This document shows positions 17,304-25,521 of a DNA stretch of 64,000 nt, one piece after another (within the stretch, counting starts at the first letter, position 1; the number at the start of each line of letters is the position of its first letter). This DNA is from Algoriphagus sp. (GTDB lineage Bacteria > Bacteroidota > Bacteroidia > Cytophagales > Cyclobacteriaceae): contig JAQSDM010000009.1 of assembly GCA_029945945.1 (NCBI GenBank), positions 310,001 to 374,000 of the forward strand, written 5' to 3'. The notes under the pieces were generated by a model. The model searched no databases. It saw only the letters and a list, made by a program, of their open reading frames with translations, and was not told the origin of the DNA. The position numbers and the translations under genes were made by a program.

Positions 17304-17624
17304 ATGTTTTTTTGGCCAAAGCCCTATTTTTATAAAAAATTCAAAACTTCTTTTTCCACCTCTGGAGAAGATATTCAGTTGTGGTAATTACTGAAAAAGC
17401 AAAAAAGTTTTTTCATAGATGTAACTGTTCAACATCCAATCCTTGGAAATAATTCGTATTTCTTTTACTTAAGGGTTTGGAGATGAATTGTTGTTGAGCC
17501 AAAACATATTTTTAAGCCAATGTTGGTTCCGAACTTACATATTTTCTTAAAAATCGAGATTATCAATTGGTCCAAAAGTCGATGCTTTCCAAGAATATTG
17601 GAAACTTTGTTATCAATTAAGTGA
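17304..17624 (+). pseudogene. FkbM-type methyltransferase remnant
   Basis: One frame reads as a recognisable but damaged FkbM methyltransferase N-terminus. SFSTSGEDIQLW corresponds to the family's S-Q-x-G-E-D motif, and after a TAA comes FFIDVTVQHPILGNNSYFFY, which corresponds to the FIDVGA-x-x-P-x-x-x-NT-x-x-FY block. An in-frame TGA interrupts the next motif, RVW-R-(stop)-IVVEP, which corresponds to the GWRGIxIEP block. All in one frame with at least two internal stops and the SAM-binding glycine-alanine changed, so it is a decayed gene rather than a short functional one. The rest of the 17301-17715 gap shows nothing else. Confidence 0.7.
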
Positions 17625-17715
17625 TATTAGTTTTAAACGAAAATATAGTATTAGCCGAATTTTTTTTTAATAGGAAGTATTGTTATAGCATATTAGATAT
17701 TTTACAAACCTAAAA

Positions 17716-18783
17716 ATGTATATATTATCTTTAGATTCTTTAAGAGGAATTGCTGTAATGTTTGTGGTTTATTATCATTGGTTCCCGAATATTATAACAA
17801 AGGTGATCCCGCTTGGAAGTATCGGAGTTGATATATTTTTTGTACTGAGTGGATTTTTAATTTCGGGTATTTTGCTAGATAAAAAGTTTAAAGTAAACAA
17901 TAAAATAAGAGAAGTTGCATTTTTTTTTGTTCGTAGGTGTTTACGAATCTTCCCTTTGTATTATGGGATTATTATTGGATTATTCTTTTTTAGTTCAATA
18001 TTTCCAAATCCAGTCCCAAACTATTGGGTTTATTTTGTTTTTTACCTCCAAAATTTTCTATTTTTTGATTTACAATCATTTATAGGGGGTAAAGTGGCAC
18101 ACCTTTGGTCACTGGCCGTTGAAGAACAATTTTATTTAGTATGGCCTTGGGTTATTCTTTATATAGATAAAAGGTATTTGCATTCGGTTTTTTTGATAGG
18201 AATATTTTTAGGTGTTTTTTGTTCTATTTATTTTCCAAATTATCTATATAAAGGCAATCCATTGGTTTCGGTAAATCCATTAACTTGCATTCAATCTTTT
18301 TGCATTGGTGGATATTTATCCTATTTAATTCGATTTTCATTAATATCAAATTCTGTGGAAAAGTTTATTAAATTATTAGCATTATTATCGATAGCACTTT
18401 ATTTCCTTATTAAAATTTTCTTTCCTGAATTACTTGGATTTGATAGGACACTTATCTCATTTTTTGCTGTTTGGATTATTTACTCTTTGGTAAGTAACAA
18501 ATACGACAAATTTAAATTGATTTTCAACAGTAGTATTCTAATTTTCATAGGAAAAATTAGTTACGGTATTTATATATTTCATAATTTTATTCCTCTTTCT
18601 GTAAAGGCATTATTTCATTTCTTAAGTAAAAAATTTCCTGCATTTATTTTTTTTAGAATTAATCCAGAAGAAAACCTTTTATTATTTTTTAGTATTTGTT
18701 TTTTTGTTTTGATTGTAATTTCATATTATTCTTTTAAATTTTATGAAAAGCCATTTATTAGTTTAAAAAAATACTTTAAATAA
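17716..18783 (+). CDS. Acyltransferase 3 family membrane O-acyltransferase
   Basis: A 355-residue polytopic protein of the acyltransferase 3 family (OatA/OafA membrane domain). The family's opening LDSLRGIAVMFVVYYHW carries the conserved R and H residues, followed by GVDIFFVLSGFLISGIL, the RRxxRIFPLYY motif, and HLWSLAVEEQFYLVWPW near residue 135. About ten transmembrane helices follow. No C-terminal SGNH domain is present. It probably transfers an acetyl or other short acyl group to the glycan, one more decoration beside the methyl groups. It stands alone between short AT-rich gaps. Confidence 0.9.
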   Translation: MYILSLDSLRGIAVMFVVYYHWFPNIITKVIPLGSIGVDIFFVLSGFLISGILLDKKFKVNNKIREVAFFFVRRCLRIFPLYYGIIIGLFFFSSIFPNPVPNYWVYFVFYLQNFLFFDLQSFIGGKVAHLWSLAVEEQFYLVWPWVILYIDKRYLHSVFLIGIFLGVFCSIYFPNYLYKGNPLVSVNPLTCIQSFCIGGYLSYLIRFSLISNSVEKFIKLLALLSIALYFLIKIFFPELLGFDRTLISFFAVWIIYSLVSNKYDKFKLIFNSSILIFIGKISYGIYIFHNFIPLSVKALFHFLSKKFPAFIFFRINPEENLLLFFSICFFVLIVISYYSFKFYEKPFISLKKYFK

Positions 18784-18799
18784 TAAATAATATTAATAT

Positions 18800-19771
18800 T
18801 TGAAAACGATTTTCTTTACTCTTTGCTCTAATAATTACTTGGCACAAGCAAAATCATTAGGTGATTCTATTTTGAATTTTTATCCAGATGGGAGTGTTGT
18901 TATTGGCTTGGTGGATTATCTTGATGAATTTATTGATTATGGTTTTTTTCAAAATATGGAAATCCTACCATTTGATCAATTAGGGTTTTCAGTGTTTGAG
19001 GAGATGCTTTTGAAATACAATATTATTGAATTCAATACGTCCGTAAAACCATTTTATATTGATTTTCTATGGAGGAAGTATGGAAACGAAAATGCTATTA
19101 TTTACCTGGATCCTGATATTTTGCTCTACCGTCCACTTGATCACGTATTTCAGGGATTGAAAAATGACTCTGTTATTTTGACCCCGATGTTTTGTGAGGC
19201 ACCACAGGAAACCTCTCTGGATGAATTAGTGGCTTTGAGACATGGTATGTTTAATTTGGGATTTATAGCACTTAAATATTCGGAGGAGAGCCTAAGATTG
19301 GTACTTTGGTGGAAGGAGCGTCTTCGTACTCATTGCCTGATTGACAAGTCAAGGGGAATTTTTGTAGATCAAAAATGGATGGATTTGGCACCCCTGCTTT
19401 TTGACGGTGTAAAAATTCTAAAGCACAGAGGCTACAATATGGCTTGGTGGAATTTTTCAGAACGAAGATTGATCGATTTGGGAAATGAATACGCAGTAAA
19501 TCAAAATGATCAGCTGCTTTATTTCTTTCATTTTAGTGGGTTTAAGCCTGGTAGTTCCTTTATTACCGGAAGATCCGGTGAGCCTCAGTTTGCTTACCAA
19601 GCCCGGCCTGAATTGCTTCGATTGGGTAAAGAATATGAAGAGTTGTTAAAAGCCAATCGATTTGAATTTTTTAGCATTCAAAAACCAAAGCTTACCTTTT
19701 TCGCTCCAAGGCGTTCTTGGAAATCAAAATCCAAAGCTTTAATAAAAAAGATACTTAAGAAACTTGGATAG
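18800..19771 (+). CDS. GT-A glycosyltransferase-like protein (DPD motif)
   Basis: A 323-residue protein with a nucleotide-diphospho-sugar transferase look. It starts with KTIFFTLCSNNYLAQAKSLG, the GT8-like opening, has the metal-binding AIIYLDPDILLYRPL near residue 100, and ends with KILKHRGYNMAWWNFSER and a FFHFSGFKPGS block, which places a histidine near the metal site. It is not a clear member of a named GT family to me. The start is TTG at 18800, needed to keep the opening strand. Base composition begins to rise again from here. Confidence 0.7.
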   Translation: MKTIFFTLCSNNYLAQAKSLGDSILNFYPDGSVVIGLVDYLDEFIDYGFFQNMEILPFDQLGFSVFEEMLLKYNIIEFNTSVKPFYIDFLWRKYGNENAIIYLDPDILLYRPLDHVFQGLKNDSVILTPMFCEAPQETSLDELVALRHGMFNLGFIALKYSEESLRLVLWWKERLRTHCLIDKSRGIFVDQKWMDLAPLLFDGVKILKHRGYNMAWWNFSERRLIDLGNEYAVNQNDQLLYFFHFSGFKPGSSFITGRSGEPQFAYQARPELLRLGKEYEELLKANRFEFFSIQKPKLTFFAPRRSWKSKSKALIKKILKKLG

Positions 19772-19777
19772 TTTAAA

Positions 19778-20767
19778 ATGACAATCAAGGGAATTTCAAT
19801 TGTAATCTGCACTTACAATGGTAAGTCAAGAATCACTTCTGCATTGGATTCTATTAGTCAGCAAACCACTTCTTTTCCTGTAGAATTGTTGATTGTGGAT
19901 AATGCCTCAACAGATGGAACAGCTGAATTTTGCAGTGAATATTTAAATCTGAAAGGCCTTGGTTGGAAAGTGATCTCTGAGTCCCAACCGGGCCTTTTGC
20001 ATGCAAGGATAGCCGGGATGAAAGTTTCCAAATATGATTGGGTCCTTTTCTGTGATGATGACAATGTCTTATTTCCTGATTTTCTCAATAATGCCTTTGA
20101 GATACTTGAAGCTGATAACTCAATAGGAGTGCTTGGAAGCTTGGGTGTTCCTGAAATTAATGGAGAAAAACCTGATTGGTTTGACCAATATGCGCATAGT
20201 TTTGCTATCGGACCTCAATTGCAAAATTCTCCCTTATCTAACCAGCTAAGTCATGTTTATGGAGCTTGCTCAATTTTTAAAAAGAAACCAATACTGGCAC
20301 TTTTGGATAAAGGGTTTTCTCCGGTAATGGTTGACAGGAAAAATGAAATTCTCTTATCGGGAGGTGATGTTGAATGGTGTTGGCTGACCCAATTTTCCGG
20401 TTTTAAAATTGAATATTCTTCTGAATTGAAGTTTTTCCACCAGATTCCTCAAAGCAGATTGACTTGGGAATATTACCTGAGATTAAAAGAAGGAATTGCT
20501 AATGGAGCCGGACCCTTGTATTCCTATCAATATTTTTTTCAGTTTCCGGACCATTCAGGTTGGCAGTTTCAAATAAGTTATTTGAAACAGTTGTTGAAAG
20601 CAAAACTTGTGTTTTTTAAGAATTCCCTAAAGTTGAGATCTAAGCCCAAACTTCCTGCTCAAAAACTAGCTCTCGTCATCCTAAAAACTCAAATGAACTC
20701 TTTTTCTGCAAACAAAAAAGATTCATACTCCCACTTCTTACAGTTGAAAAAATACTTTGTTTACTGA
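19778..20767 (+). CDS. Family 2 glycosyltransferase
   Basis: A 329-residue GT-A enzyme with SIVICTYNGKSRITSALDSI, LLIVDNASTDGT near residue 38, LLHARIAGMKVSKYDWVLFCDDDNVL with the acidic metal site near residue 92, and a late GGDVEWCWL motif with the probable catalytic base. The 3' end overlaps the following gene by 11 bases. Its type is common in loci for complex O-antigens and capsules. Confidence 0.87.
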   Translation: MTIKGISIVICTYNGKSRITSALDSISQQTTSFPVELLIVDNASTDGTAEFCSEYLNLKGLGWKVISESQPGLLHARIAGMKVSKYDWVLFCDDDNVLFPDFLNNAFEILEADNSIGVLGSLGVPEINGEKPDWFDQYAHSFAIGPQLQNSPLSNQLSHVYGACSIFKKKPILALLDKGFSPVMVDRKNEILLSGGDVEWCWLTQFSGFKIEYSSELKFFHQIPQSRLTWEYYLRLKEGIANGAGPLYSYQYFFQFPDHSGWQFQISYLKQLLKAKLVFFKNSLKLRSKPKLPAQKLALVILKTQMNSFSANKKDSYSHFLQLKKYFVY

Positions 20768-21605
20768 GTTTTCTGTAATTATTCCGACCTATAACAGGGA
20801 TTACTTACTTAGGCGAGCGATTGAATCAGTCTTAAATCAGACTTATCCCCATTTTGAACTGATCGTAGCAGATGATGGCTCTACGGATGGGACAGAAAAG
20901 CTTGTCAGGGAATATCAGGAAGTCCACTATTTCTTCCAGGATAATAGAGGGGTTTGCGCAGCCAGAAATTTTGGAGCTGGAAAAGCAACTAAAGAATGGC
21001 TGGTTTTTTTAGATTCTGATGATGAGCTAACCTCTGGTTCTTTAACTGCCTTCTTTGAAAATATAACCTCAAATCAAGAATTAAGTGTTTTTCAGGCGGG
21101 AGTAAAGCTTGTTTTTTCTGATTTTGAGAAGTTAGAAATACCAAAAAAAGGTAAATACAATCCTCCTCTTTCCGGAGCTTTTACCATCAAGAAAACCCTT
21201 TTTGATCGAGTTAAGGGTTATGATGAATCCCTGAAGTTTGCCGAAAACACTGAGCTTTTCCATCGAATTGAACAGGAAGGAGAAGAGACAGGCCTGATTA
21301 AAATGGTTTCCCTTATTTATCGTTTAGATCCTTTAGGCAGTAATAGGCATCTTCGGAATATGAGCAATTCAATTTTGATCATTTTGGAAAAACACAACAA
21401 CACACTTTCTGATAATACCAAAAGATTATACCACCAGATTTTGGGAGTGAATTACCTCAGATTTAAAGAGTTTTCTTCAGCTAGAAAACATCTTCTTTTG
21501 GCCTATAGATTTGATTTAAAAAGGCTTGATACTCTTGGGAGATATATCATTTCCTGTTTTCCTTTTTTGGCTAAAAAGCTTTATCCGGAAAATCCCCGTA
21601 TATGA
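20757..21605 (+). CDS. Family 2 glycosyltransferase
   Basis: A 282-residue GT-A enzyme: SVIIPTYNRDYLLRRAIESV, FELIVADDGSTDGT near residue 36, GVCAARNFGAGKATKEWLVF, then LDSDDEL with the DXD site near residue 86, and GAFTIKKTLFDRVKGYDESL. The TTG start at 20757 overlaps the previous gene by 11 bases and keeps the first beta strand. An in-frame ATG does not occur before that strand. Confidence 0.87.
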   Translation: MFTEFSVIIPTYNRDYLLRRAIESVLNQTYPHFELIVADDGSTDGTEKLVREYQEVHYFFQDNRGVCAARNFGAGKATKEWLVFLDSDDELTSGSLTAFFENITSNQELSVFQAGVKLVFSDFEKLEIPKKGKYNPPLSGAFTIKKTLFDRVKGYDESLKFAENTELFHRIEQEGEETGLIKMVSLIYRLDPLGSNRHLRNMSNSILIILEKHNNTLSDNTKRLYHQILGVNYLRFKEFSSARKHLLLAYRFDLKRLDTLGRYIISCFPFLAKKLYPENPRI

Positions 21606-22489
21606 TTCGATTTGGAGGTTTTATTATTACCTATAATCGTTCTGACATTTTAATGGGAACTATTGAAAAGATTTTTTTGCAGTCATTTCCTCCCGAGCAT
21701 CTTTGGATCATCGATAATTCAGAAGATGATCTTACGTTTTCAGCATTGATTCGGCTAAACGATCCACGGATAAAATACCACGGAATGGGGTATAATGCAG
21801 GTCCTGCGGGAGCGGCAGTGAGAGGTTTGGAACTTTGCGGGAATGATGGTTTTGACTGGATCTATTGGGGAGATGATAATGATCCGCCTTTTGCACAGGA
21901 TTGTTTTGAGCGCCTGCTGGCAATCCGAAACATGAATCCTTTTTGTGGAGTTTTAGGTGCGGTAGGTCAGTTTTTTGATCGAAAAAAAGGAGTTATTAAG
22001 CGAATTCAATCGCGATTATTAGAGAAAAAGAAGGCAGTTGAGGTGGATTATGTTGCCGGAAATATGTCAATGATTATAAGTGGGGAAGTAGCTCGGGCTG
22101 GTATTGCTCCGGATCCTGAACTTTTTTTTGGCTTTGAGGAACTTGACTTTTGCCTCAAAGTAAAGCGAAGGGGTTTTTCAATTATTGTGGATTGCGGTCT
22201 TTTTTTAGAAGCTCGGCGATTATATAGCAGAATGGATTTTGAGAGGCCAGTATATCAAAAGAAAAACAATCTGGTAAGAGAGTATTATAGCTTGAGAAAC
22301 TTACTTTTCATTTCAGATTCATTGACTTTGAATAGTATGAAAAGGAAGCTTTATGTAAAATGGAGTGCAAAAACTTTATATGGCTTCCGATATGGTTTCC
22401 ATTACGGATTTAAAAACTTTCAAATGATTTGGTTGGCTTTTTGGCATTATTGGAAAGGGATAAAAGGAAAAACTCTCGATTTAAGTTAA
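21602..22489 (+). CDS. Galactofuranosyl-/rhamnosyltransferase-like family 2 enzyme
   Basis: A 295-residue GT-A enzyme: GGFIITYNRSDILMGTIEKI, LWIIDNSEDDLTF, YNAGPAGAAVRGLELC near residue 61 and WIYWGDDNDPP near residue 85. The NAG-x-AGA and W-x-x-x-x-DDD-type motifs are characteristic of GlfT-like galactofuranosyl and rhamnosyl transferases. FGFEELDFCLKVKRRGF near residue 180 holds the likely catalytic base. It overlaps the previous stop codon by four bases. Confidence 0.82.
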   Translation: MIRFGGFIITYNRSDILMGTIEKIFLQSFPPEHLWIIDNSEDDLTFSALIRLNDPRIKYHGMGYNAGPAGAAVRGLELCGNDGFDWIYWGDDNDPPFAQDCFERLLAIRNMNPFCGVLGAVGQFFDRKKGVIKRIQSRLLEKKKAVEVDYVAGNMSMIISGEVARAGIAPDPELFFGFEELDFCLKVKRRGFSIIVDCGLFLEARRLYSRMDFERPVYQKKNNLVREYYSLRNLLFISDSLTLNSMKRKLYVKWSAKTLYGFRYGFHYGFKNFQMIWLAFWHYWKGIKGKTLDLS

Positions 22490-22501
22490 TTGGAAGACAT
22501 A

Positions 22502-23215
22502 ATGAAATTAAAAGAACTTATATATCGCTCTTTGGGATACAGGTTGCAAATCCTTTCCTCAAAGTTTAAATCTTTTGACATCCAAAGAGATTTTGGAAGG
22601 ATGATTATCAGGAAGGACGATTCAGATATCAGAGTCTTCAAACAAATTTTTTTAGATGAAGTATATTATTTCTTTCCTCAGGATTTTAGTCCCAAAGTGA
22701 TACTAGATGCTGGGGCAAATGTTGGTTATTCAACAGTTTGGTTTGCATCTAAATTTCCTAATGCTGAAATTTTGGCAATTGAGCCTGAAAAATCCAATTT
22801 TGATGTATTGAAGAAAAATACTCAAGGCAGATCAAATATTTTCCCGATTCAAGCAGGATTATGGTTTGAAAAATCCTTTTTAAAGATTCATGATTCAAAA
22901 TCCGGAAGTTGGGCTTTTGAAACAAGGGTACCAAAAGATGGAGAGAATACAGATGTGGAATCGGTAACTATCCAGGAGCTGATCAGAAATTATAAACTAA
23001 CTCAAATTGATTTGTTGAAGATTGATATTGAAGGAGCAGAATACGAATTGTTCGATAATCAAGCAGAAGAATGGCTTCCTTTTGTCAACATGATAATGAT
23101 TGAGACTCATGATAGAATGCGGCCAGGATGCAGTGAACTTATAGATAGGGTTACTAAACCTTTTGGTTTTAGAAAGTTCATTACTAGGGAGTTGTCTATA
23201 TATTGTAAACTTTGA
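22502..23215 (+). CDS. FkbM family methyltransferase
   Basis: A 237-residue FkbM-type O-methyltransferase. Motif I is VILDAGANVGYSTVWFASKFP (near residue 62), followed by ILAIEPEKSNFDVLKKN, then VTIQELIRNYKLTQIDLLKIDIEGAEYELF near residue 165, which is the family's D-x-x-K-I-D-(I/V)-E-G-A-E block. The ATG at 22502 is preferred over a TTG four codons upstream. It is unrelated at close range to the FkbM-like gene at 5182 and is probably another sugar O-methylase. Confidence 0.87.
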   Translation: MKLKELIYRSLGYRLQILSSKFKSFDIQRDFGRMIIRKDDSDIRVFKQIFLDEVYYFFPQDFSPKVILDAGANVGYSTVWFASKFPNAEILAIEPEKSNFDVLKKNTQGRSNIFPIQAGLWFEKSFLKIHDSKSGSWAFETRVPKDGENTDVESVTIQELIRNYKLTQIDLLKIDIEGAEYELFDNQAEEWLPFVNMIMIETHDRMRPGCSELIDRVTKPFGFRKFITRELSIYCKL

Positions 23216-24078
23216 TTTTGGAAACAGTAGCTCTTATCATCGTTACTTTTAATCGATTAGAAACTTTAAAAAAGAATCTTGATCATATCCGGAAACAGAA
23301 AAGGAAGCCTGATTTTGTTTTGATTGTTGAGAATGGAAGCATAGATGGGACGGTTGATTTTTTAGAAAATCAAGATGAATTTAATTTTTTACTGAACGGG
23401 GACAACATTGGTTGGTCGGGAGGGCTGGATTTAGGTATGCGCTTTGCAAGCCAAAAATGGGAAATTGATTTTTTTTGGTTGATGGATGATGATAGTTTTC
23501 CAAGTCCTGAAGTATTGAGGAGTTTATTAGTTGCCAACAAGACAATACAAGAACCTGCAATTATTGGATTAAAAGGATATAATCTAAAATATGGTATTCC
23601 ACGGAATAATGGGACTTCAGATGGTCTAAATTTAGTTGACTTTGTTTTAGTGGATAATGCTTTGGTACCCAAGAAAATTATGGAAAGTATTGGAACACCT
23701 GATCCTGATTTTTTTATTATGGCAGAGGATTATGAATATTGCCAGAGGGCTAAAAGAAATGGATTTCAAGTTTATCTTCTTTATTCACCCAAGGATCTAG
23801 TAAATAGACTTCATCTTGGAAGTCAGTCCTCCTCTAGATCGCTTATTTGGAGGGGATATTACCAATCAAGAAATCATATTTTCGTTTTACGAGATCAATT
23901 TACTTTAAAGGGTTTATTAGGTTATATCAACCGGCAGCTTCGTTTTATTATTCATGCTTTGTTATTTGGGAAGACTCCTTTACAAACAGTCAAATTTAGG
24001 TTGATGGGAGTTTGGGATGGAATTAAAAACAAAAGAGGTAAAACAATTGATCCCTTGACCTTAAAAAGGATATTTTAA
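23212..24078 (+). CDS. Family 2 glycosyltransferase (galactofuranosyl/rhamnosyl type)
   Basis: A 288-residue GT-A enzyme with VALIIVTFNRLETLKKNL, FVLIVENGSIDGT near residue 36, NGDNIGWSGGLDLGMRFA, and FFWLMDDDSFP near residue 88. The N-x-G-(x)-GG-x-x-x-G and W-x-MDDD motifs place it with WbbL/GlfT-like enzymes. FIMAEDYEYCQRAKRNGF carries the likely base. The TTG start overlaps the preceding stop. Only one base separates it from the next gene. Confidence 0.85.
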   Translation: MILETVALIIVTFNRLETLKKNLDHIRKQKRKPDFVLIVENGSIDGTVDFLENQDEFNFLLNGDNIGWSGGLDLGMRFASQKWEIDFFWLMDDDSFPSPEVLRSLLVANKTIQEPAIIGLKGYNLKYGIPRNNGTSDGLNLVDFVLVDNALVPKKIMESIGTPDPDFFIMAEDYEYCQRAKRNGFQVYLLYSPKDLVNRLHLGSQSSSRSLIWRGYYQSRNHIFVLRDQFTLKGLLGYINRQLRFIIHALLFGKTPLQTVKFRLMGVWDGIKNKRGKTIDPLTLKRIF

Positions 24079-24079
24079 A

Positions 24080-25405
24080 TTGAAACTCCTCTTCACCCAA
24101 GACGCCTTGGTAAATGCAGGTGCTGAAAGAAGTCATTTAGAAATCTTGTCGAGGTTTTCTCCTGATGTGGAAGTGGTGTTTGTGTACTTTTATCCGAAGC
24201 ATGATTTGAAGGAGGAGTATCAGGATGCAGGTATTCGCCTGCATTTTTTGAATATACCTGAATCGTATTCTTTTGGGACTGCCATTTTTCACCTTGTTAG
24301 ACTGATCAGAAAAGAGAAGCCGGATCTGCTGGTTTCCAGCCTGTATCGGGCAGATATCATCACACGATTTGCAGCTTTGATTACTGGTGTTCCCCTGGTC
24401 GGAACTCTTGTTAATGATAGTTATGGGCCTTTCGCCAGAAAAGAAAAACCTGGTTTTAAATATCAACTGGTTTATTTATTTGATAGATGGACCGCCGGTA
24501 TTCCCATCCATTGGATCGCCAATGCTGAATCTTTGGTGGATTCCCACGTGAAGACTTTGGGGCTGAAAAGAGATAAGATTTCAGTTGTTTATCGGGGTCG
24601 AAATGTTCCTCCTCCTCGGTCTGTGTCTCCACAGACCGAAACCACTGAAAAAAAGATAATGGCCTGTGAGGACACAGTCCATGGTGAAGTTCCCGTCATT
24701 GCGAGGACCGCAGGGACGAAGCAATCTGATTCCGGAGAACAGAGATCCCGATTGCTATCGGGAGAGATTGAGAGATTAGAGGATAAGCGACCAGAGATTG
24801 AGAGATTAAGCGTCAATAAAAATAAAAATGATGAAAAGAGAGCTTTTCGATTTCTTTCTTACGGCCGCCTGCTGGAGCGAAAAGGATTTCAGGAAGCGAT
24901 CCTGGCTTTTTCGGAAGTGGTGAGGCATTATCCTGATTGTACCCTAACAATTTATGGAGAAGGCCCTTATAGAGCTCACCTGGAAAGACTAATTTCCAAA
25001 CTGGGATTACAAGAAAAAGTGATTCTTCCCGGAAAAATCACCGATCCCCACTGCCTTCTGCTACTGCCTACTGCCCACTGCTTCCTCTTCCCCTCCTGGT
25101 ACGAAGGATTTTCAGGAGCGCTGGTCGAAGCCATGATGGCCGGGATCCCTATTATAGCATCTGATATTTCCATGAATCTCGAAGCCGTAACTGCAGATAA
25201 AAACGCACTTACTTTTCCCGTAAAAGACGTTGGGGCATTGACTCAAAAGATGCTTTACGCCATCGAAAATCCTGACCGAATGGCAGAATTTGGCAAAGCT
25301 GCCAGAATAGAAGCGATTCAAAGATTTGATATTGAAAAGATCGCGAAGGAGTATGAGGGGGTGTTGCACGTTATCCAAAAAAACCTCACCCCGGCCCTCT
25401 CCTGA
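24080..25405 (+). CDS. Family 4 glycosyltransferase with repeat-coded linker insertion
   Basis: A 441-residue GT-B enzyme. Domain 1 (residues 1-178) has LLFTQDALVNAGAERSHLE and LVSSLYRADIITRF. Domain 2 (about 252-436) has FLSYGRLLERKGFQEAI, LTIYGEGPYRAHLE and the donor motif EGFSGALVEAMMAGIPIIAS. Between them, just where the short inter-domain linker should be, lies an in-frame insert of about 65 residues made of repeats. The C-terminal tail NLTPALS is also repeat-coded, from a CTCACCCCGGCCCTCTCC element. TTG start. Without the insert the length (about 375) is normal for GT4. It is the first gene after the AT-rich block to contain repeats. Confidence 0.85.
   Translation: MKLLFTQDALVNAGAERSHLEILSRFSPDVEVVFVYFYPKHDLKEEYQDAGIRLHFLNIPESYSFGTAIFHLVRLIRKEKPDLLVSSLYRADIITRFAALITGVPLVGTLVNDSYGPFARKEKPGFKYQLVYLFDRWTAGIPIHWIANAESLVDSHVKTLGLKRDKISVVYRGRNVPPPRSVSPQTETTEKKIMACEDTVHGEVPVIARTAGTKQSDSGEQRSRLLSGEIERLEDKRPEIERLSVNKNKNDEKRAFRFLSYGRLLERKGFQEAILAFSEVVRHYPDCTLTIYGEGPYRAHLERLISKLGLQEKVILPGKITDPHCLLLLPTAHCFLFPSWYEGFSGALVEAMMAGIPIIASDISMNLEAVTADKNALTFPVKDVGALTQKMLYAIENPDRMAEFGKAARIEAIQRFDIEKIAKEYEGVLHVIQKNLTPALS
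24618..24812 (+). repeat. Three different repeat families inside the GT4 linker
   Basis: In order: a RAYT-type palindrome GGTCTGTGTCTCCACAGACC (24618-24637); a diverged copy in the opposite sense (24661-24680); a hairpin element with head GTCATTGCGA and tail AAGCAATCT (24695-24727); a CCCGAT...ATCGGG inverted repeat (about 24748-24763); and GAGATTA-type short units to about 24812. All is read in frame without a stop. Confidence 0.88.
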
Positions 25406-25518
25406 AGGAGAGGGAGAGTTTTCCAAAGTAATTGTAGCTGGTAAAATATTGAAATCGAAATCAACATTTGAATTCGAATCTAAAGTCCCACTTCAGAGGG
25501 ATTAGGGGGTTAAAAATT
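25381..25518. repeat. CCCTCTCC hairpin and AGGGGGTT element
   Basis: A CCCTCTCC...GGAGAGGG hairpin (about 25395-25413) carries the stop codon of the upstream glycosyltransferase. A related element recurs in opposite sense near 48843-48875. A CCCACTTCAGAGGGATTAG... element (about 25486-25512) resembles those near 32877-32910 and 56503-56526. Confidence 0.65.
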
Positions 25519-25521
25519 TTG

